Both the position numbers and the translations under genes were made by a program. DNA of 43,044 nucleotides from Akkermansia muciniphila (GTDB lineage: Bacteria > Verrucomicrobiota > Verrucomicrobiia > Verrucomicrobiales > Akkermansiaceae), in contig CAMDLP010000025.1 of assembly GCA_945901795.1 (NCBI GenBank), positions 1 to 43,044 of the forward strand, read 5' to 3'. Of this stretch, positions 30,620 to 38,907 are shown piece after piece (within the stretch, counting starts at the first letter, position 1; each line of letters starts with the position of its first letter). Below the pieces are notes generated by a model that worked only from the letters and a program-made list of their open reading frames with translations, searched no databases and was not told where the DNA came from.

Positions 30620-31464
30620 TTGACGATCTGAATCAGCTCGACGTCGAACACCAGCGTGCCGGCGGGAGCGCCTGGCGGCGGGCTTTCGCCGTAGGCCAGC
30701 TTGGCGGGAATCCAGAGCCGGCGTTTTTCGCCCTCGACCATGAGTTGCACGCCCTCGGTCCAGCCGGGGATGACTTGGTTGAGCGGGAAGACGATGGGCT
30801 CGTCGCGCATGACCGAGCTGTCGAAAATCTTGCCGTCGGTGGTCCAGCCGGAGTAGTGGACTTTCACTTGGTCGGTGGCTTTCGGGTGGACGGTGCCGGT
30901 GCCTTTGGTGAGGACGCGCGAGGCGATGCCGGAGGCGGTTTTCTCGGCGCTTTCAGGGGCGGCGGCGACGTCTTCCGGGACGGCGGGCGGCTTGGGCGCT
31001 TGTTTGATGGCGAGCAGCTCGACGTCGAACACGAGCAGTCCGCCCGGACGGCCGCCGCCGGGGTTTTCGCCGTAGGCGAGAGCGGCGGGAATCCAGAAGC
31101 GGCGCTTTTCGCCCTCGACCATGAGTTGGAGGCCTTCGGTCCAGCCTTTGATCACGCCATTGAGCGGGAAGCTGGTGGGCTGGCCGCGTTTGACGGAGCT
31201 GTCGAAGAGTTTGCCGTCGGTGGTCCAGCCGGAATAATGCACCGTGACGGTGTCGGCGGCGGCGGGTTTCTGGTCGCCTTTGCCGGCTTGGAGGACTTTG
31301 GAGGCGAGGCCGGATGCGGTTTTGGCGGCATCGGCCGGGGCGGCGGCTACATCAGATGGAGTTTCAGGCATGACAGTTTCGGCGCGGGCGGTGGCTGAGA
31401 TTGCAAGTGCCAACCCGGCCGCGGTCGGGATCATGGCACGCAAGGATTTCGTGATGAAATTCAT
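30616..31464 (-). CDS. Exported peptidyl-prolyl isomerase with two FKBP domains
   Basis: 282 aa. A signal peptide (TAAGLALAISATARAE) precedes two FKBP domains, about 50-155 and 175-282. Each has VxVHYSGWTTDGKxFDSS, PLNxVIxGWTEGxQLMVEGE and KRRxWIPAxLAYGE. The linker parts (VPEDVAAAPESAEKTASGIA and VAAAPADAAKTASGLA) are also alike, so the whole unit duplicated recently. FKBPs isomerise X-Pro bonds and assist folding; this one would act in the periplasm. It heads an operon with the rhodanese, ppnP and DUF2459 genes. The two domains are near-identical in binding-pocket segments, suggesting both are active. Confidence 0.9.
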   Translation of the reverse strand: MNFITKSLRAMIPTAAGLALAISATARAETVMPETPSDVAAAPADAAKTASGLASKVLQAGKGDQKPAAADTVTVHYSGWTTDGKLFDSSVKRGQPTSFPLNGVIKGWTEGLQLMVEGEKRRFWIPAALAYGENPGGGRPGGLLVFDVELLAIKQAPKPPAVPEDVAAAPESAEKTASGIASRVLTKGTGTVHPKATDQVKVHYSGWTTDGKIFDSSVMRDEPIVFPLNQVIPGWTEGVQLMVEGEKRRLWIPAKLAYGESPPPGAPAGTLVFDVELIQIVK

Positions 31465-31521
31465 GGGCGGAGGCTCGACGGATCGAGCAGGCCTGTCAAT
31501 CCCGCGAATCGCCGGAAATTT

Positions 31522-31914
31522 TCAACGGCGGCGGCGGCGGACGGTCATGGCGGACTTTTCCGAGCAGTAGGGGCAGTGGAAGGTGTTTTTAAACAAGATG
31601 GATAGCGCCACTCGCAGGCGATGGCTGCCCATGAAGGTGCGGGCGCGCCGGTGTTTCGCGCAGTCCTTGGACGCGAGCACCGGCGTCAGGCACAAGGGGC
31701 AGCGCGCCCGCGCGGCGAGGATCCATTGAAAAATAGTTGCCAGAGCCGCGGCGATCCCCATGCCGATGGCGACATGGGTCAGCTTGCGGTCATCCTGGAG
31801 GACGGCGTAAATGAAGGTGACGCTGGCAAGCGAAGCCAGCAGGTACCTCGAACATAACAGGAGCGAGGCGGTCTTGAAGCGCAGGATGGTGGATCTGGAA
31901 CGGAATTGATGCAT
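31522..31914 (-). CDS. Small membrane protein with two CxxC-type metal sites
   Basis: 130 aa from ATG 31914-31912. Two hydrophobic helices, about 16-42 (ASLLLCSRYLLASLASVTFIYAV) and 47-66 (VAIGMGIAAALATIFQWIL), are followed by a soluble tail with RCPLCLTPVLASKDC and HCPYCSEKSA, a split zinc-ribbon separated by about 30 residues (KHRRARTFMGSHRLRVALSI). It ends in a polyarginine tail (VRRRRR). Family unknown to me. The tail may bind zinc or nucleic acid on the cytosolic side. Upstream of the FKBP operon on the same strand, 57 bp apart. Confidence 0.65.
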   Translation of the reverse strand: MHQFRSRSTILRFKTASLLLCSRYLLASLASVTFIYAVLQDDRKLTHVAIGMGIAAALATIFQWILAARARCPLCLTPVLASKDCAKHRRARTFMGSHRLRVALSILFKNTFHCPYCSEKSAMTVRRRRR

Positions 31915-32080
31915 GCCGGGGTCAGGCGGGGGAAGATCTGATGGCGAATCAGGCAGGGGTGCCGCCGCAGGGGTGGCGCAGTAGGCGTGCCATCACAAGA
32001 ACATTCAGCTAGAATTTTCTGCGAGAGCGCGGTTCCCTCCGTCATCCCCCCGGTTCTGACCAAATCGCCACTGTGGGAGA

Positions 32081-32386
32081 CTAAAACAGAAATTCCTGAA
32101 GATTTTTTTCGGGCGGCGTCTTCGACTTGGTTGTTAGCAAGGCGTCGATCCGGGTGAGCAAATCGAGCGACGGCACTTCCTGGCCTTCGAGGATGACTCG
32201 CAGGCGGGTTCGCCATTCGTCCACCGAGCCGCCTTCTGCCGCGGCGAGCGCCATCGCGGTTTCCGTCAGGCGTCCGCTGACCGCGAACTGGCGCCCGGTC
32301 CGGCGCAACCAGGCGTCGAAATACGGTCGGTCGATCTTGGCGGTGAACACGCCGCAAGCCGTGGCCCAATCGCCACGCGGGGTCAA
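32081..32386 (-). CDS. Hypothetical protein, possibly 5'-truncated
   Basis: About 101 aa from a TTG at 32386 to TAG at 32083. Third-position GC is high and codon use is normal, so the frame is probably real (YFDAWLRRTGRQFAVSGRLT, EWRTRLRVILEGQEV). There is no ATG or GTG at its beginning, and the sequence upstream to 32534 shows no continuation, suggesting that the 5' part was lost. No recognised domain; mostly helical. The stop is about 166 bp before the start of the zinc-ribbon membrane protein gene. Confidence 0.45.
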   Translation of the reverse strand: MTPRGDWATACGVFTAKIDRPYFDAWLRRTGRQFAVSGRLTETAMALAAAEGGSVDEWRTRLRVILEGQEVPSLDLLTRIDALLTTKSKTPPEKNLQEFLF

Positions 32387-32534
32387 GAATTCACTGCGGG
32401 GCTAACAGTGTCTCCCTGTCCCGGCAGCCCGCATCGCGGTGGGCCTTGATGGGGTCTGGCAGATTGCGCCATCCGCCGCGCCTCGCGCATTTTACCGGTT
32501 GGCAGCGGTCCCCAAGCCGTGATACCACAGGCTC

Positions 32535-32990
32535 ATGAGCGACACCGCCACCCGCATTCCCGAAGACATCAAGACCGCCATGAGGGCGAAAGACAGCGTC
32601 GCGTTGAACGCCTTGCGCGCCCTGAAAAGCGCCTTGATGAACGCCGCCATCGAGAAGGGTAACCTCAGCATCGTGCTGGACGAGTCCGAGGTGCTCGCGG
32701 TGATCCGCAAGCAAATCAAGCAGCGGGTGGACTCGTGCGAGCAGTTTGAAAAAGCCGGTCGCCCGGAACTCGCGGCGACGGAGAAGACCGAGATTGAAAT
32801 CCTTTCCCGCTATCTACCCGCCGCGCTGGGCGAGGCGGAATTGTTAGCGATGGTCGAGCAGGCGGTGGCCGACACCGGAGCCACCGGCAAGGCGGACATG
32901 GGCAAGGTGATGAAGCGCGCGCAGGAGCTCGCGGAAGGCCGCGCGGACGGGAAACTGTTGTCCGCCGCGGTGATGAAGCGGCTGGCCTGA
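32535..32990 (+). CDS. yqeY: GatB/YqeY domain protein
   Basis: 151 aa, cytosolic. IKTAMRAKDSVALNALRALK, VIRKQIKQRVDSCEQFEKAG and ILSRYLPAALGEAELLAMVE are the diagnostic helices of the YqeY family. They resemble the tail domain of the GatB amidotransferase subunit and may interact with tRNA or a partner enzyme. The exact role is not established. Its stop is 1 bp from the end of the convergent transporter gene. No SD precedes ATG 32535. Confidence 0.9.
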   Translation: MSDTATRIPEDIKTAMRAKDSVALNALRALKSALMNAAIEKGNLSIVLDESEVLAVIRKQIKQRVDSCEQFEKAGRPELAATEKTEIEILSRYLPAALGEAELLAMVEQAVADTGATGKADMGKVMKRAQELAEGRADGKLLSAAVMKRLA

Positions 32991-32991
32991 A

Positions 32992-34830
32992 TCAATCGTG
33001 CAGATACGTCCGCGGCCGATAGAAACAGGCGAAGGGGATGAACAGCAGGGTGGTGGCGATGACCAGCCAGGTGAAGAAGCGGAAGTAGGCGGCACCTTCG
33101 AGCTTGCTCTGGCCGCCGCAGAACTCGGTGCGCGTGAAGCCGGCTGCGGAGGGTTTTTCATGAATGCCGAGGGCGGCCTTGCGGCGGCCGAGCCAGGTGT
33201 CTTGCGAGGATGGCGCGTTGCCGCTGACTTTTTCGACGATCACGCCGAGGTCCCATTTCGTCTTGCTCACGCGGTCGGGGCCGGCGCTGGAAATGCGGGC
33301 GTGGGACGAGTCGATGAGGTCGTAAACGAGCGGATTTCCCCATGGGTCCTTGGCGTCGCCGAGGATTTCGCGGGCTGCTTGTTTCGAGGGGAAGCCGTCT
33401 TTGGCGCGCGCTTCGATCCGGCTGGCGGCGGCGAGGAAAATCTCGCGGCCGGGGATTTCCAACGACTCCAGCCGGCCCTGATGGCAGCGGGCGATGAGAT
33501 CGTCGTCCGTGCCGGTGGCACCGTCGTGTCCCGACAGCACGATGCTGCGAGGCGAGGTCTGCCAGTCTGCGGGTAGCTTGGCGGTGGCTTGCTCGAACTG
33601 TGAGACGCCGGGGGAGGGGATGTCGATCACGCGGTTGACCTGCGCGGTGAATTGGTTGCCGCCCCAGACGGAGAGCCAGAACAGCGCCATGATCCAGGAT
33701 TTCATCGCCTTGGGCGCCTGGGTGTAGGCGAACTCCAGACCGACGATGGAGACCATGATTTCCGCGGCGGTGATGATGACGTAGGCGACGATCTGCCAGC
33801 CGATCGATGGCCGCTGGCCGGCGTCGATCCAGGTTTGGATCAAGGTGGTGAGCGCGAATGACGCGGCGATGAGCGCCATGCCGATGCCGATTTTCCGCAG
33901 GGGCGTGAGTAGGAAAACCCGGTTCATCCACGGATAGATGACGAAGGTGAAAAGCGGAATAAAGACGAGGATCAGGATTGGATTGACCGCCTGGATCTGG
34001 GATTCGAGCCAGTTGATGCCGAGGAAATGAAGGTTCATCTGCTCGGCCTGCAGCACCCATGACGAGCCGGTCTGGTCGTAGAGCGACCAGAACACCGCGA
34101 TGAAAACAAACAGCGGCACCAGCTTGCCGAAGGCGACGACACCCTCGCGGGAAAACGCCTCCTTGAAGAACCCGCTGCCGGACGGCGGGATGTGGACGAA
34201 GCGGTGCCGCCCGAGCCAGAACATGAAGGTGGCGACGGCCATCAGCACGCCGGGCACGCCGAACGCCCAGTGCGGTCCGTGTTTTTCCAACAGCCACGGC
34301 GTGAGCAGGGTCGAGAAGAATGAGCCGAAGTTGATCGAGAAGTAGAACCAGTTGTAGATTCGGGAAAGCAGGTGGTGGTTTTTCTTCCCGAACTGGTCGC
34401 CGACGTGGGCGGAGACGCAGGGTTTGATCCCGCCGGAGCCGAGGCAGATGAGCAGCAGCCCGCTTGCCAGCCACCACGGCGAATTTCCGTACGAACCCAT
34501 GCATGCGAGCGCGGCGTGGCCGATGCAATAGACGATGGAAAGCCAGAGGATGGTCCGGTATTTCCCGAGGAAGATATCCGCGACCAGCGCTCCTAGCAGC
34601 GGCGTGAAATAGACCCAGCTGGCGAATTGGTGATAGTATTCCACCGCCTGGTTAGGTGAAAGCGCCCGGCCGCCGCCGCCGTCCATGAAGTGCAAATACT
34701 GCGCCATGAACACGACGAGGATCGTGCGCATGCCATAGAACGAAAACCGCTCCGCCGCCTCGTTGCCGATGATGAACGGGATGCCCGGCGGCATCACATC
34801 GATTTCCTGCGGTGTGCTGCGGTAGCTCAT
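32992..34830 (-). CDS. POT/PTR-family peptide transporter with a large insert before the last helix
   Basis: 612 aa, proton-coupled oligopeptide transporter type. NEAAERFSFYGMRTILVVFM contains the ExxERF motif (24-29) that couples protons, with SIVYCIGHAAL, GSGGIKPCVSAHVGDQF and RIYNWFYFSINFGSF as the PTR signatures. The hydrophobic core ends near residue 400. An about 180-residue soluble stretch then precedes the last helix (FFTWLVIATTLLFIPFACFY, about 585-604). The insert contains SGHDGATGTDDDL (433-445), DPWGNPLVYDL (495-505) and ISSAGPDRVSKTKWDLGV (513-530), which look like type II secretion pseudopilin (GspG) calcium-site motifs. It is third in the plsX-fabH operon, 3 bp after fabH. Confidence 0.88.
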   Translation of the reverse strand: MSYRSTPQEIDVMPPGIPFIIGNEAAERFSFYGMRTILVVFMAQYLHFMDGGGGRALSPNQAVEYYHQFASWVYFTPLLGALVADIFLGKYRTILWLSIVYCIGHAALACMGSYGNSPWWLASGLLLICLGSGGIKPCVSAHVGDQFGKKNHHLLSRIYNWFYFSINFGSFFSTLLTPWLLEKHGPHWAFGVPGVLMAVATFMFWLGRHRFVHIPPSGSGFFKEAFSREGVVAFGKLVPLFVFIAVFWSLYDQTGSSWVLQAEQMNLHFLGINWLESQIQAVNPILILVFIPLFTFVIYPWMNRVFLLTPLRKIGIGMALIAASFALTTLIQTWIDAGQRPSIGWQIVAYVIITAAEIMVSIVGLEFAYTQAPKAMKSWIMALFWLSVWGGNQFTAQVNRVIDIPSPGVSQFEQATAKLPADWQTSPRSIVLSGHDGATGTDDDLIARCHQGRLESLEIPGREIFLAAASRIEARAKDGFPSKQAAREILGDAKDPWGNPLVYDLIDSSHARISSAGPDRVSKTKWDLGVIVEKVSGNAPSSQDTWLGRRKAALGIHEKPSAAGFTRTEFCGGQSKLEGAAYFRFFTWLVIATTLLFIPFACFYRPRTYLHD

Positions 34831-34833
34831 GGA

Positions 34834-35835
34834 CTACCAGCGGATCGCGGCGGCCGCCCACGTCAGGCCGGCTCCGAAGACGACGAGCACGATGTGTTCG
34901 CCGCGCTTGAAAGCACCGCTGCGGTTCGCCTCGTCGAGGGCGATCGCGACCGCCGCAGCGGAGGTGTTGCCGTATTTGTCGAGGTTCACGAAGACCCGCT
35001 CGTTAGGCACCGCGAGGCGGTCGGCGATGGCGTCGATGATCCGCAGATTCGCTTGGTGGGGAATGACGCAGGCGATGTCTTCCGGCTTCAAGCCGGCGCG
35101 TTCGATGACTTTTTCCGCAGCTTCCTTCATGCGGTTCACGGCGTGCTTGAAGACCTCCTTGCCCATCATGGTGAGCGTCTGGAGGTGGTCGTTCGCATTC
35201 TCGGCGGTGATCGGGCAGGCGCTGCCGCCGCCGGGGATGTTGAGTAGGTGGGTTAGATTTCCATCGGTACCCATCTCGGTGGCGAGGATGGACCCTTCTT
35301 CCGGCTCGGCGCGGCGTAGTACGGCGGCTCCGGCACCGTCGCCGAAGAGCACACAGGTCGTCCGGTCGTCCCAATTGGTCACGGTGGAAAGTTTTTCCGC
35401 GCCGATGATCAGGGCGTTTTTGAACGCGCCGTCAGAGATCAGGCGCTTGGAAATTTTCATCGCGTAGAGAAATCCCGAGCAGGCGGCGGAGATGTCGAAA
35501 GCCACCGCGCGGTTGGCGCCCAACGCCTGCTGCACATAACAGGCAGTGGCGGGAGTCGGCGTGTCCGGCGTGATGGTGGCGACGATGATCAGCTCGACGT
35601 CCTCGGCGGCGAGCCCGGCTTGTTCGAGCGCGCGCCTCGCGGCGTGGGTCGCCATGTGCGAGGTGAATTCGCCCTCGGCGGCGATCCGGCGCTCCTTGAT
35701 GCCGGTGCGGGAAAGAATCCACTCGTCACTAGTGTCCACCATTACCGCAAGTTCGGCATTGGTTAGGATTCGCTCCGGCAAATAGCTGCCGGTTCCCGCG
35801 ATGCAAACTTGGATGGGCGACGTCAGTTCAGTCAT
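34834..35835 (-). CDS. fabH: 3-oxoacyl-ACP synthase III
   Basis: Starts fatty-acid synthesis by condensing acetyl-CoA with malonyl-ACP, cytosolic. 333 aa from ATG 35835-35833, the start giving the family N-terminus IAGTGSYLPERILTN. The catalytic triad is Cys119 (SAACSGFLYAM), His260 (VIPHQANLRIID) and Asn290 (YGNTSAAAVA). DTSDEWILSRTGIKERRIA and FGDGAGAAVL are further signatures. It follows plsX (67 bp) and precedes the transporter by 3 bp. Confidence 0.96.
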   Translation of the reverse strand: MTELTSPIQVCIAGTGSYLPERILTNAELAVMVDTSDEWILSRTGIKERRIAAEGEFTSHMATHAARRALEQAGLAAEDVELIIVATITPDTPTPATACYVQQALGANRAVAFDISAACSGFLYAMKISKRLISDGAFKNALIIGAEKLSTVTNWDDRTTCVLFGDGAGAAVLRRAEPEEGSILATEMGTDGNLTHLLNIPGGGSACPITAENANDHLQTLTMMGKEVFKHAVNRMKEAAEKVIERAGLKPEDIACVIPHQANLRIIDAIADRLAVPNERVFVNLDKYGNTSAAAVAIALDEANRSGAFKRGEHIVLVVFGAGLTWAAAAIRW

Positions 35836-35902
35836 GCGGCGGGACAGTGGAATCCTCAAAGGGTTGCCACAAGCGCGAAGTGAAAATCGCGGTTTTCTAA
35901 AG

Positions 35903-36931
35903 CTAGACCTCGGTTTGGGCCGCCAGTGAAATGGCGGCAAGCGCCTCTTGGATCTGCGGGTTCACGCGGTTTTCGACGGTTTCCATGCCGACGCGGATCG
36001 CGTTGCGCACGGCCAGCGCGGTGGAGGAACCGTGGGCGATGATGACCACGCCGTTGACCCCGAGCAGCGGGCTGCCGCCGTAGGTTTCGTAGCTACTTTT
36101 TTCTTTGAGCGCTTTGAAAGCGCCTTGGGCGAGCATCGCTCCGGCGATCCGCAGGGGATTGCCTTGGATTTCGGTTTTCAGCCATTTTGAAACGGCTTTG
36201 GCGGTCGCCTCGATGGTCTTGAGCATGATGTTGCCGACGAATCCGTCGCACAATACGACATCCAGCTCGGTCTCGAAAAGGTCGCGGCCTTCGACGTTGC
36301 CGACGAAGTTGATACCCGGGGTTTGCTTGAGGAGCTTGAAGGTTTCCTTGGTGAAGGTCGTGCCTTTTTCGTCTTCCTCGCCGTTAGACATCAGGCCGAC
36401 TTTCGGATTTTTCACGCCGAGCACGCCGCGGGAAAACGCGGTGCCCATCACCGCGTAGGCGACGAGATGCTCGGGTTTCGCCTCGGGATTGGCCCCGGCG
36501 TCGAGAATGTGGCAGATGCCGTATTCGTTCGGCAGCGCGGAGGCGATACCGGCCCGGTCCACACCGGGAAGCGTGCGGAGTTTCAGTGTCGCGGCGGCAA
36601 CCGCGCCGCCGGTATTGCCGGCGGAAACGAACGCATCCGCGCGGCCGTCCTTCACCATGTCCATGGCGATGCTGATGGAGGAATCCTTCTTCTTCCGCAC
36701 CGTTTTCGCGCCCGGCTCGGCCATGCCGATCACCTCGGAGGCATGGACGATACTCACTCGCGGGTCGTTCAAATCGAGCCCTTGTTTTTTACACTCCTCC
36801 TGCAGGATTTCCCGAACGCCCACCAGATAAAGGTGTTGTAGCTTCGGATAGTAACGCAGCGCGTCGATGGCTCCTCCGATGTTGACAGCGGGGGCGTGGT
36901 CCCCGCCCATGGCGTCCAGGGCGACTTTCAT
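35903..36931 (-). CDS. plsX: Phosphate acyltransferase PlsX
   Basis: Converts acyl-ACP to acyl-phosphate, the first step of the PlsX/PlsY route to phosphatidic acid; peripheral membrane. 342 aa from ATG 36931-36929 (KVALDAMGGDHAPAVNIGGA). VSAGNTGGAVAAATLKL, LGVKNPKVGLMSNGEEDEKG, NFVGNVEGRDLFETELDVVL, CDGFVGNIMLKTIEA, YGGSPLLGVNGVVIIAHGSS and AIRVGMETVENRV occur in the usual order. Lies in the conserved yceD-rpmF-plsX-fabH gene order that links ribosome and lipid supply. Confidence 0.96.
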   Translation of the reverse strand: MKVALDAMGGDHAPAVNIGGAIDALRYYPKLQHLYLVGVREILQEECKKQGLDLNDPRVSIVHASEVIGMAEPGAKTVRKKKDSSISIAMDMVKDGRADAFVSAGNTGGAVAAATLKLRTLPGVDRAGIASALPNEYGICHILDAGANPEAKPEHLVAYAVMGTAFSRGVLGVKNPKVGLMSNGEEDEKGTTFTKETFKLLKQTPGINFVGNVEGRDLFETELDVVLCDGFVGNIMLKTIEATAKAVSKWLKTEIQGNPLRIAGAMLAQGAFKALKEKSSYETYGGSPLLGVNGVVIIAHGSSTALAVRNAIRVGMETVENRVNPQIQEALAAISLAAQTEV

Positions 36932-37030
36932 GCAGGATCGAGATTGCGGTGGTGAAAAGCGAGGAAACGAAAAATTACCGCAGGAGGAAATCCCCGAGCG
37001 GTAATTGATGCACAAAGCACGTCGTCAGCT

Positions 37031-37213
37031 TCAGAGAGCTTCGACGTCGAGCACCTGGCGATCGCGGTAGTAGCCGCAGGACGGACAAGCGATGTGCGAA
37101 GGCACTTTGCTGCCGCACTCAGGGCAGCTTTTGAAGATCGGTGCACGCCAGCGGGTGGCGCCGCGGCGCATTTTTGAGCGGCTTTTGGATTGGCGTCTTT
37201 TGGGTACGGCCAT
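37031..37213 (-). CDS. rpmF: Ribosomal protein L32
   Basis: 60 aa from ATG 37213-37211. AVPKRRQSKSRSKMRRGATR is the basic N-terminal part common to L32. Zinc-ribbon cysteines are present in CPECG and CPSCGYY, so this is the zinc-dependent form. Classical position between yceD (13-bp gap) and plsX (99 bp). Large ribosomal subunit component. Confidence 0.95.
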   Translation of the reverse strand: MAVPKRRQSKSRSKMRRGATRWRAPIFKSCPECGSKVPSHIACPSCGYYRDRQVLDVEAL

Positions 37214-37226
37214 GGTCGTAGTATAG

Positions 37227-37730
37227 TTAAGGTTGGTCCTTGAGGTCCTTGAGGATGTCGAGAGCTGACCATCGGTCGTCGCTTTCGGCGCGGGGCGGAG
37301 TGGGTAGCCCATCTTCCGGCGACTTGTCCACTGATAAATATCGGGAATCGATTTCGCACTTCTGCGGCACGTCTCCCTCCTCGCATCTGGGGTCCACCGG
37401 GAAGTTGATCAGAACCTCCTCGCGCAAGGCTTCCGTGGCATCGATTTGCCCCTCGTGCTCGATTTCCACCGAGATCGCGGCGTTTTCCAGCCGGATCGTT
37501 TGCACAAAAGGGTGAAGCGTCCTCACGCAGGTGAATTCAAACGGCGCCGAAAGCGTGCCGGTCAGCAGCAGTTCGGAGCCGAAGCGATGCACCCAGAGGT
37601 CGTATTCCAGCGGCCCCACGGCCTGCGCATCTTCGTCCGGCAGGTCGAAAATTTCTTGCGGCAGCTCGCCGGAATAGCTTTTTCCCTCCTCCGGCAGGTT
37701 CGCCAGATCGATGATTAAATGTCCTTTCAT
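37227..37730 (-). CDS. yceD: YceD/DUF177 protein
   Basis: 167 aa acidic protein. EYDLWVHRFGSELLLTGTLS and FTCVRTLHPFVQTI with a central conserved cysteine, then ALREEVLINFPVDPRCEEGD, match DUF177 (YceD), conserved upstream of rpmF in bacteria and needed for 23S rRNA accumulation in some species. The C-terminus (DDRWSALDILKDLKDQP) matches the usual end of the family (NPFaxLkxL-like). First gene of the rpmF-plsX-fabH operon on minus; divergent from the M42 peptidase gene. Confidence 0.85.
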   Translation of the reverse strand: MKGHLIIDLANLPEEGKSYSGELPQEIFDLPDEDAQAVGPLEYDLWVHRFGSELLLTGTLSAPFEFTCVRTLHPFVQTIRLENAAISVEIEHEGQIDATEALREEVLINFPVDPRCEEGDVPQKCEIDSRYLSVDKSPEDGLPTPPRAESDDRWSALDILKDLKDQP

Positions 37731-37819
37731 GCGCGGAATGTAACCCCGTGCCGCCCGCCGCCAAGCCGGAATTATTTACCGCTCGTCAAGGCCCGGCACC
37801 GCGCTATTTTCCGGCCGCC

Positions 37820-38878
37820 ATGCCCATCGATATCCCCTTGCTGACCCGCATTTGTGAAGCCCCCGGCGCTCCGGGATTTGAAAAGGAAATCCGCAACCTC
37901 GTCCTCGCCGAGCTCAAAGGCCTCGCCGACGACGTCCGCGTCGACAACATGGGCAGCGTCATCGCCCTCAAAAAAGGCCGCTCATCCGCCAAGAAAACCA
38001 TGGCTGCGGCCCACATGGACGAGATCGGTTTCATCGTCACCTACGTCGACGACAAGGGCTTCGTCCGCTTCAATCCCGTCGGCGGATTCGATCCGAAAAC
38101 CCTCACCTCCCAGCGCGTCATCATCCATGGCCGCAAGGACATCATGGGCGTCATGGGCTCCAAGCCGGTCCACATCATGACGCAGGATGAGAAGCACAAG
38201 CCCGTCAAAATCACCGACTACTTCATCGATACCGGCATGACCAAGAAAGACGTCGATAAAATCGTCGCCGTCGGCGATTTCGTCACTCGCCACTCGCCGC
38301 TCATCGAGCTCGGCGACTGCGTGAACGTCAAATCCCTCGACAACCGCGCCTCCGTCTTCGTCCTCATCGAGGCCCTCCGCGAGCTCAAGAAATCCAAACG
38401 CAAGCCCGCCTACGACTTCTACGCCGTTTTCACCGTTCAGGAAGAAGTCGGCCTCCGCGGTGCCCAGGCCTCCGCCCTCCAGATCCAGCCGGATTTCGGC
38501 TTCGGGCTCGACACCACCATCGCCTACGATGTCCCCGGCTCCAGCCCGCAGGAACGCTGCACCGCCCTCGGCGAGGGCGCGGCCATCAAGCTCATGGACT
38601 CCTCCGTCATCTGCGACTACCGGATGATCGAATTCATGAAATCCGCCGCCAAACGCCACAAAATCAAGTGGCAGCCGGAAATCCTCGCCGCCGGCGGCAC
38701 CGACACCGCCAGCCTCCAGCGCATGGTCGCCGGCGGATCCATCGCCGGCGCGGTCTCCATTCCCACCCGCCACATCCACCAGACCATCGAATCCTGCCAT
38801 AAGGAGGACCTCGCCGCCTGCATCCTCCTGCTCGCCGCCTGCGTCTGTGAGCTCGACCAGCACGACTGGAAATTCTAA
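37820..38878 (+). CDS. M42-family glutamyl aminopeptidase
   Basis: Dinuclear metal aminopeptidase, cytosolic, usually forming dodecamers. 352 aa from ATG 37820; 24 earlier in-frame codons look noncoding. Metal ligands: His65 in MAAAHMDEIGF, bridging Asp174 in VKSLDNRASVF, catalytic Glu208/Glu209 in TVQEEVGLRGAQ, Asp231 in GLDTTIAYDVPG and the C-terminal His in IPTRHIHQTIE. The signature AAGGTDTASLQ is present. It probably trims peptides; the family was once named endoglucanase M, which is not meant here. No operon partner. Confidence 0.93.
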   Translation: MPIDIPLLTRICEAPGAPGFEKEIRNLVLAELKGLADDVRVDNMGSVIALKKGRSSAKKTMAAAHMDEIGFIVTYVDDKGFVRFNPVGGFDPKTLTSQRVIIHGRKDIMGVMGSKPVHIMTQDEKHKPVKITDYFIDTGMTKKDVDKIVAVGDFVTRHSPLIELGDCVNVKSLDNRASVFVLIEALRELKKSKRKPAYDFYAVFTVQEEVGLRGAQASALQIQPDFGFGLDTTIAYDVPGSSPQERCTALGEGAAIKLMDSSVICDYRMIEFMKSAAKRHKIKWQPEILAAGGTDTASLQRMVAGGSIAGAVSIPTRHIHQTIESCHKEDLAACILLLAACVCELDQHDWKF

Positions 38879-38887
38879 CCACTCGTG

Positions 38888-38907
38888 ACACAGGCATTCC
38901 CGCCTGT
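38888..38907. repeat. Palindromic repeat, family D
   Basis: ACAGGC-ATTCCC-GCCTGT hairpin (38890-38907), about 10 bp after the M42 gene stop. Only one copy is seen here. Its size and gene-end position are like those of the other palindromes. Confidence 0.5.
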
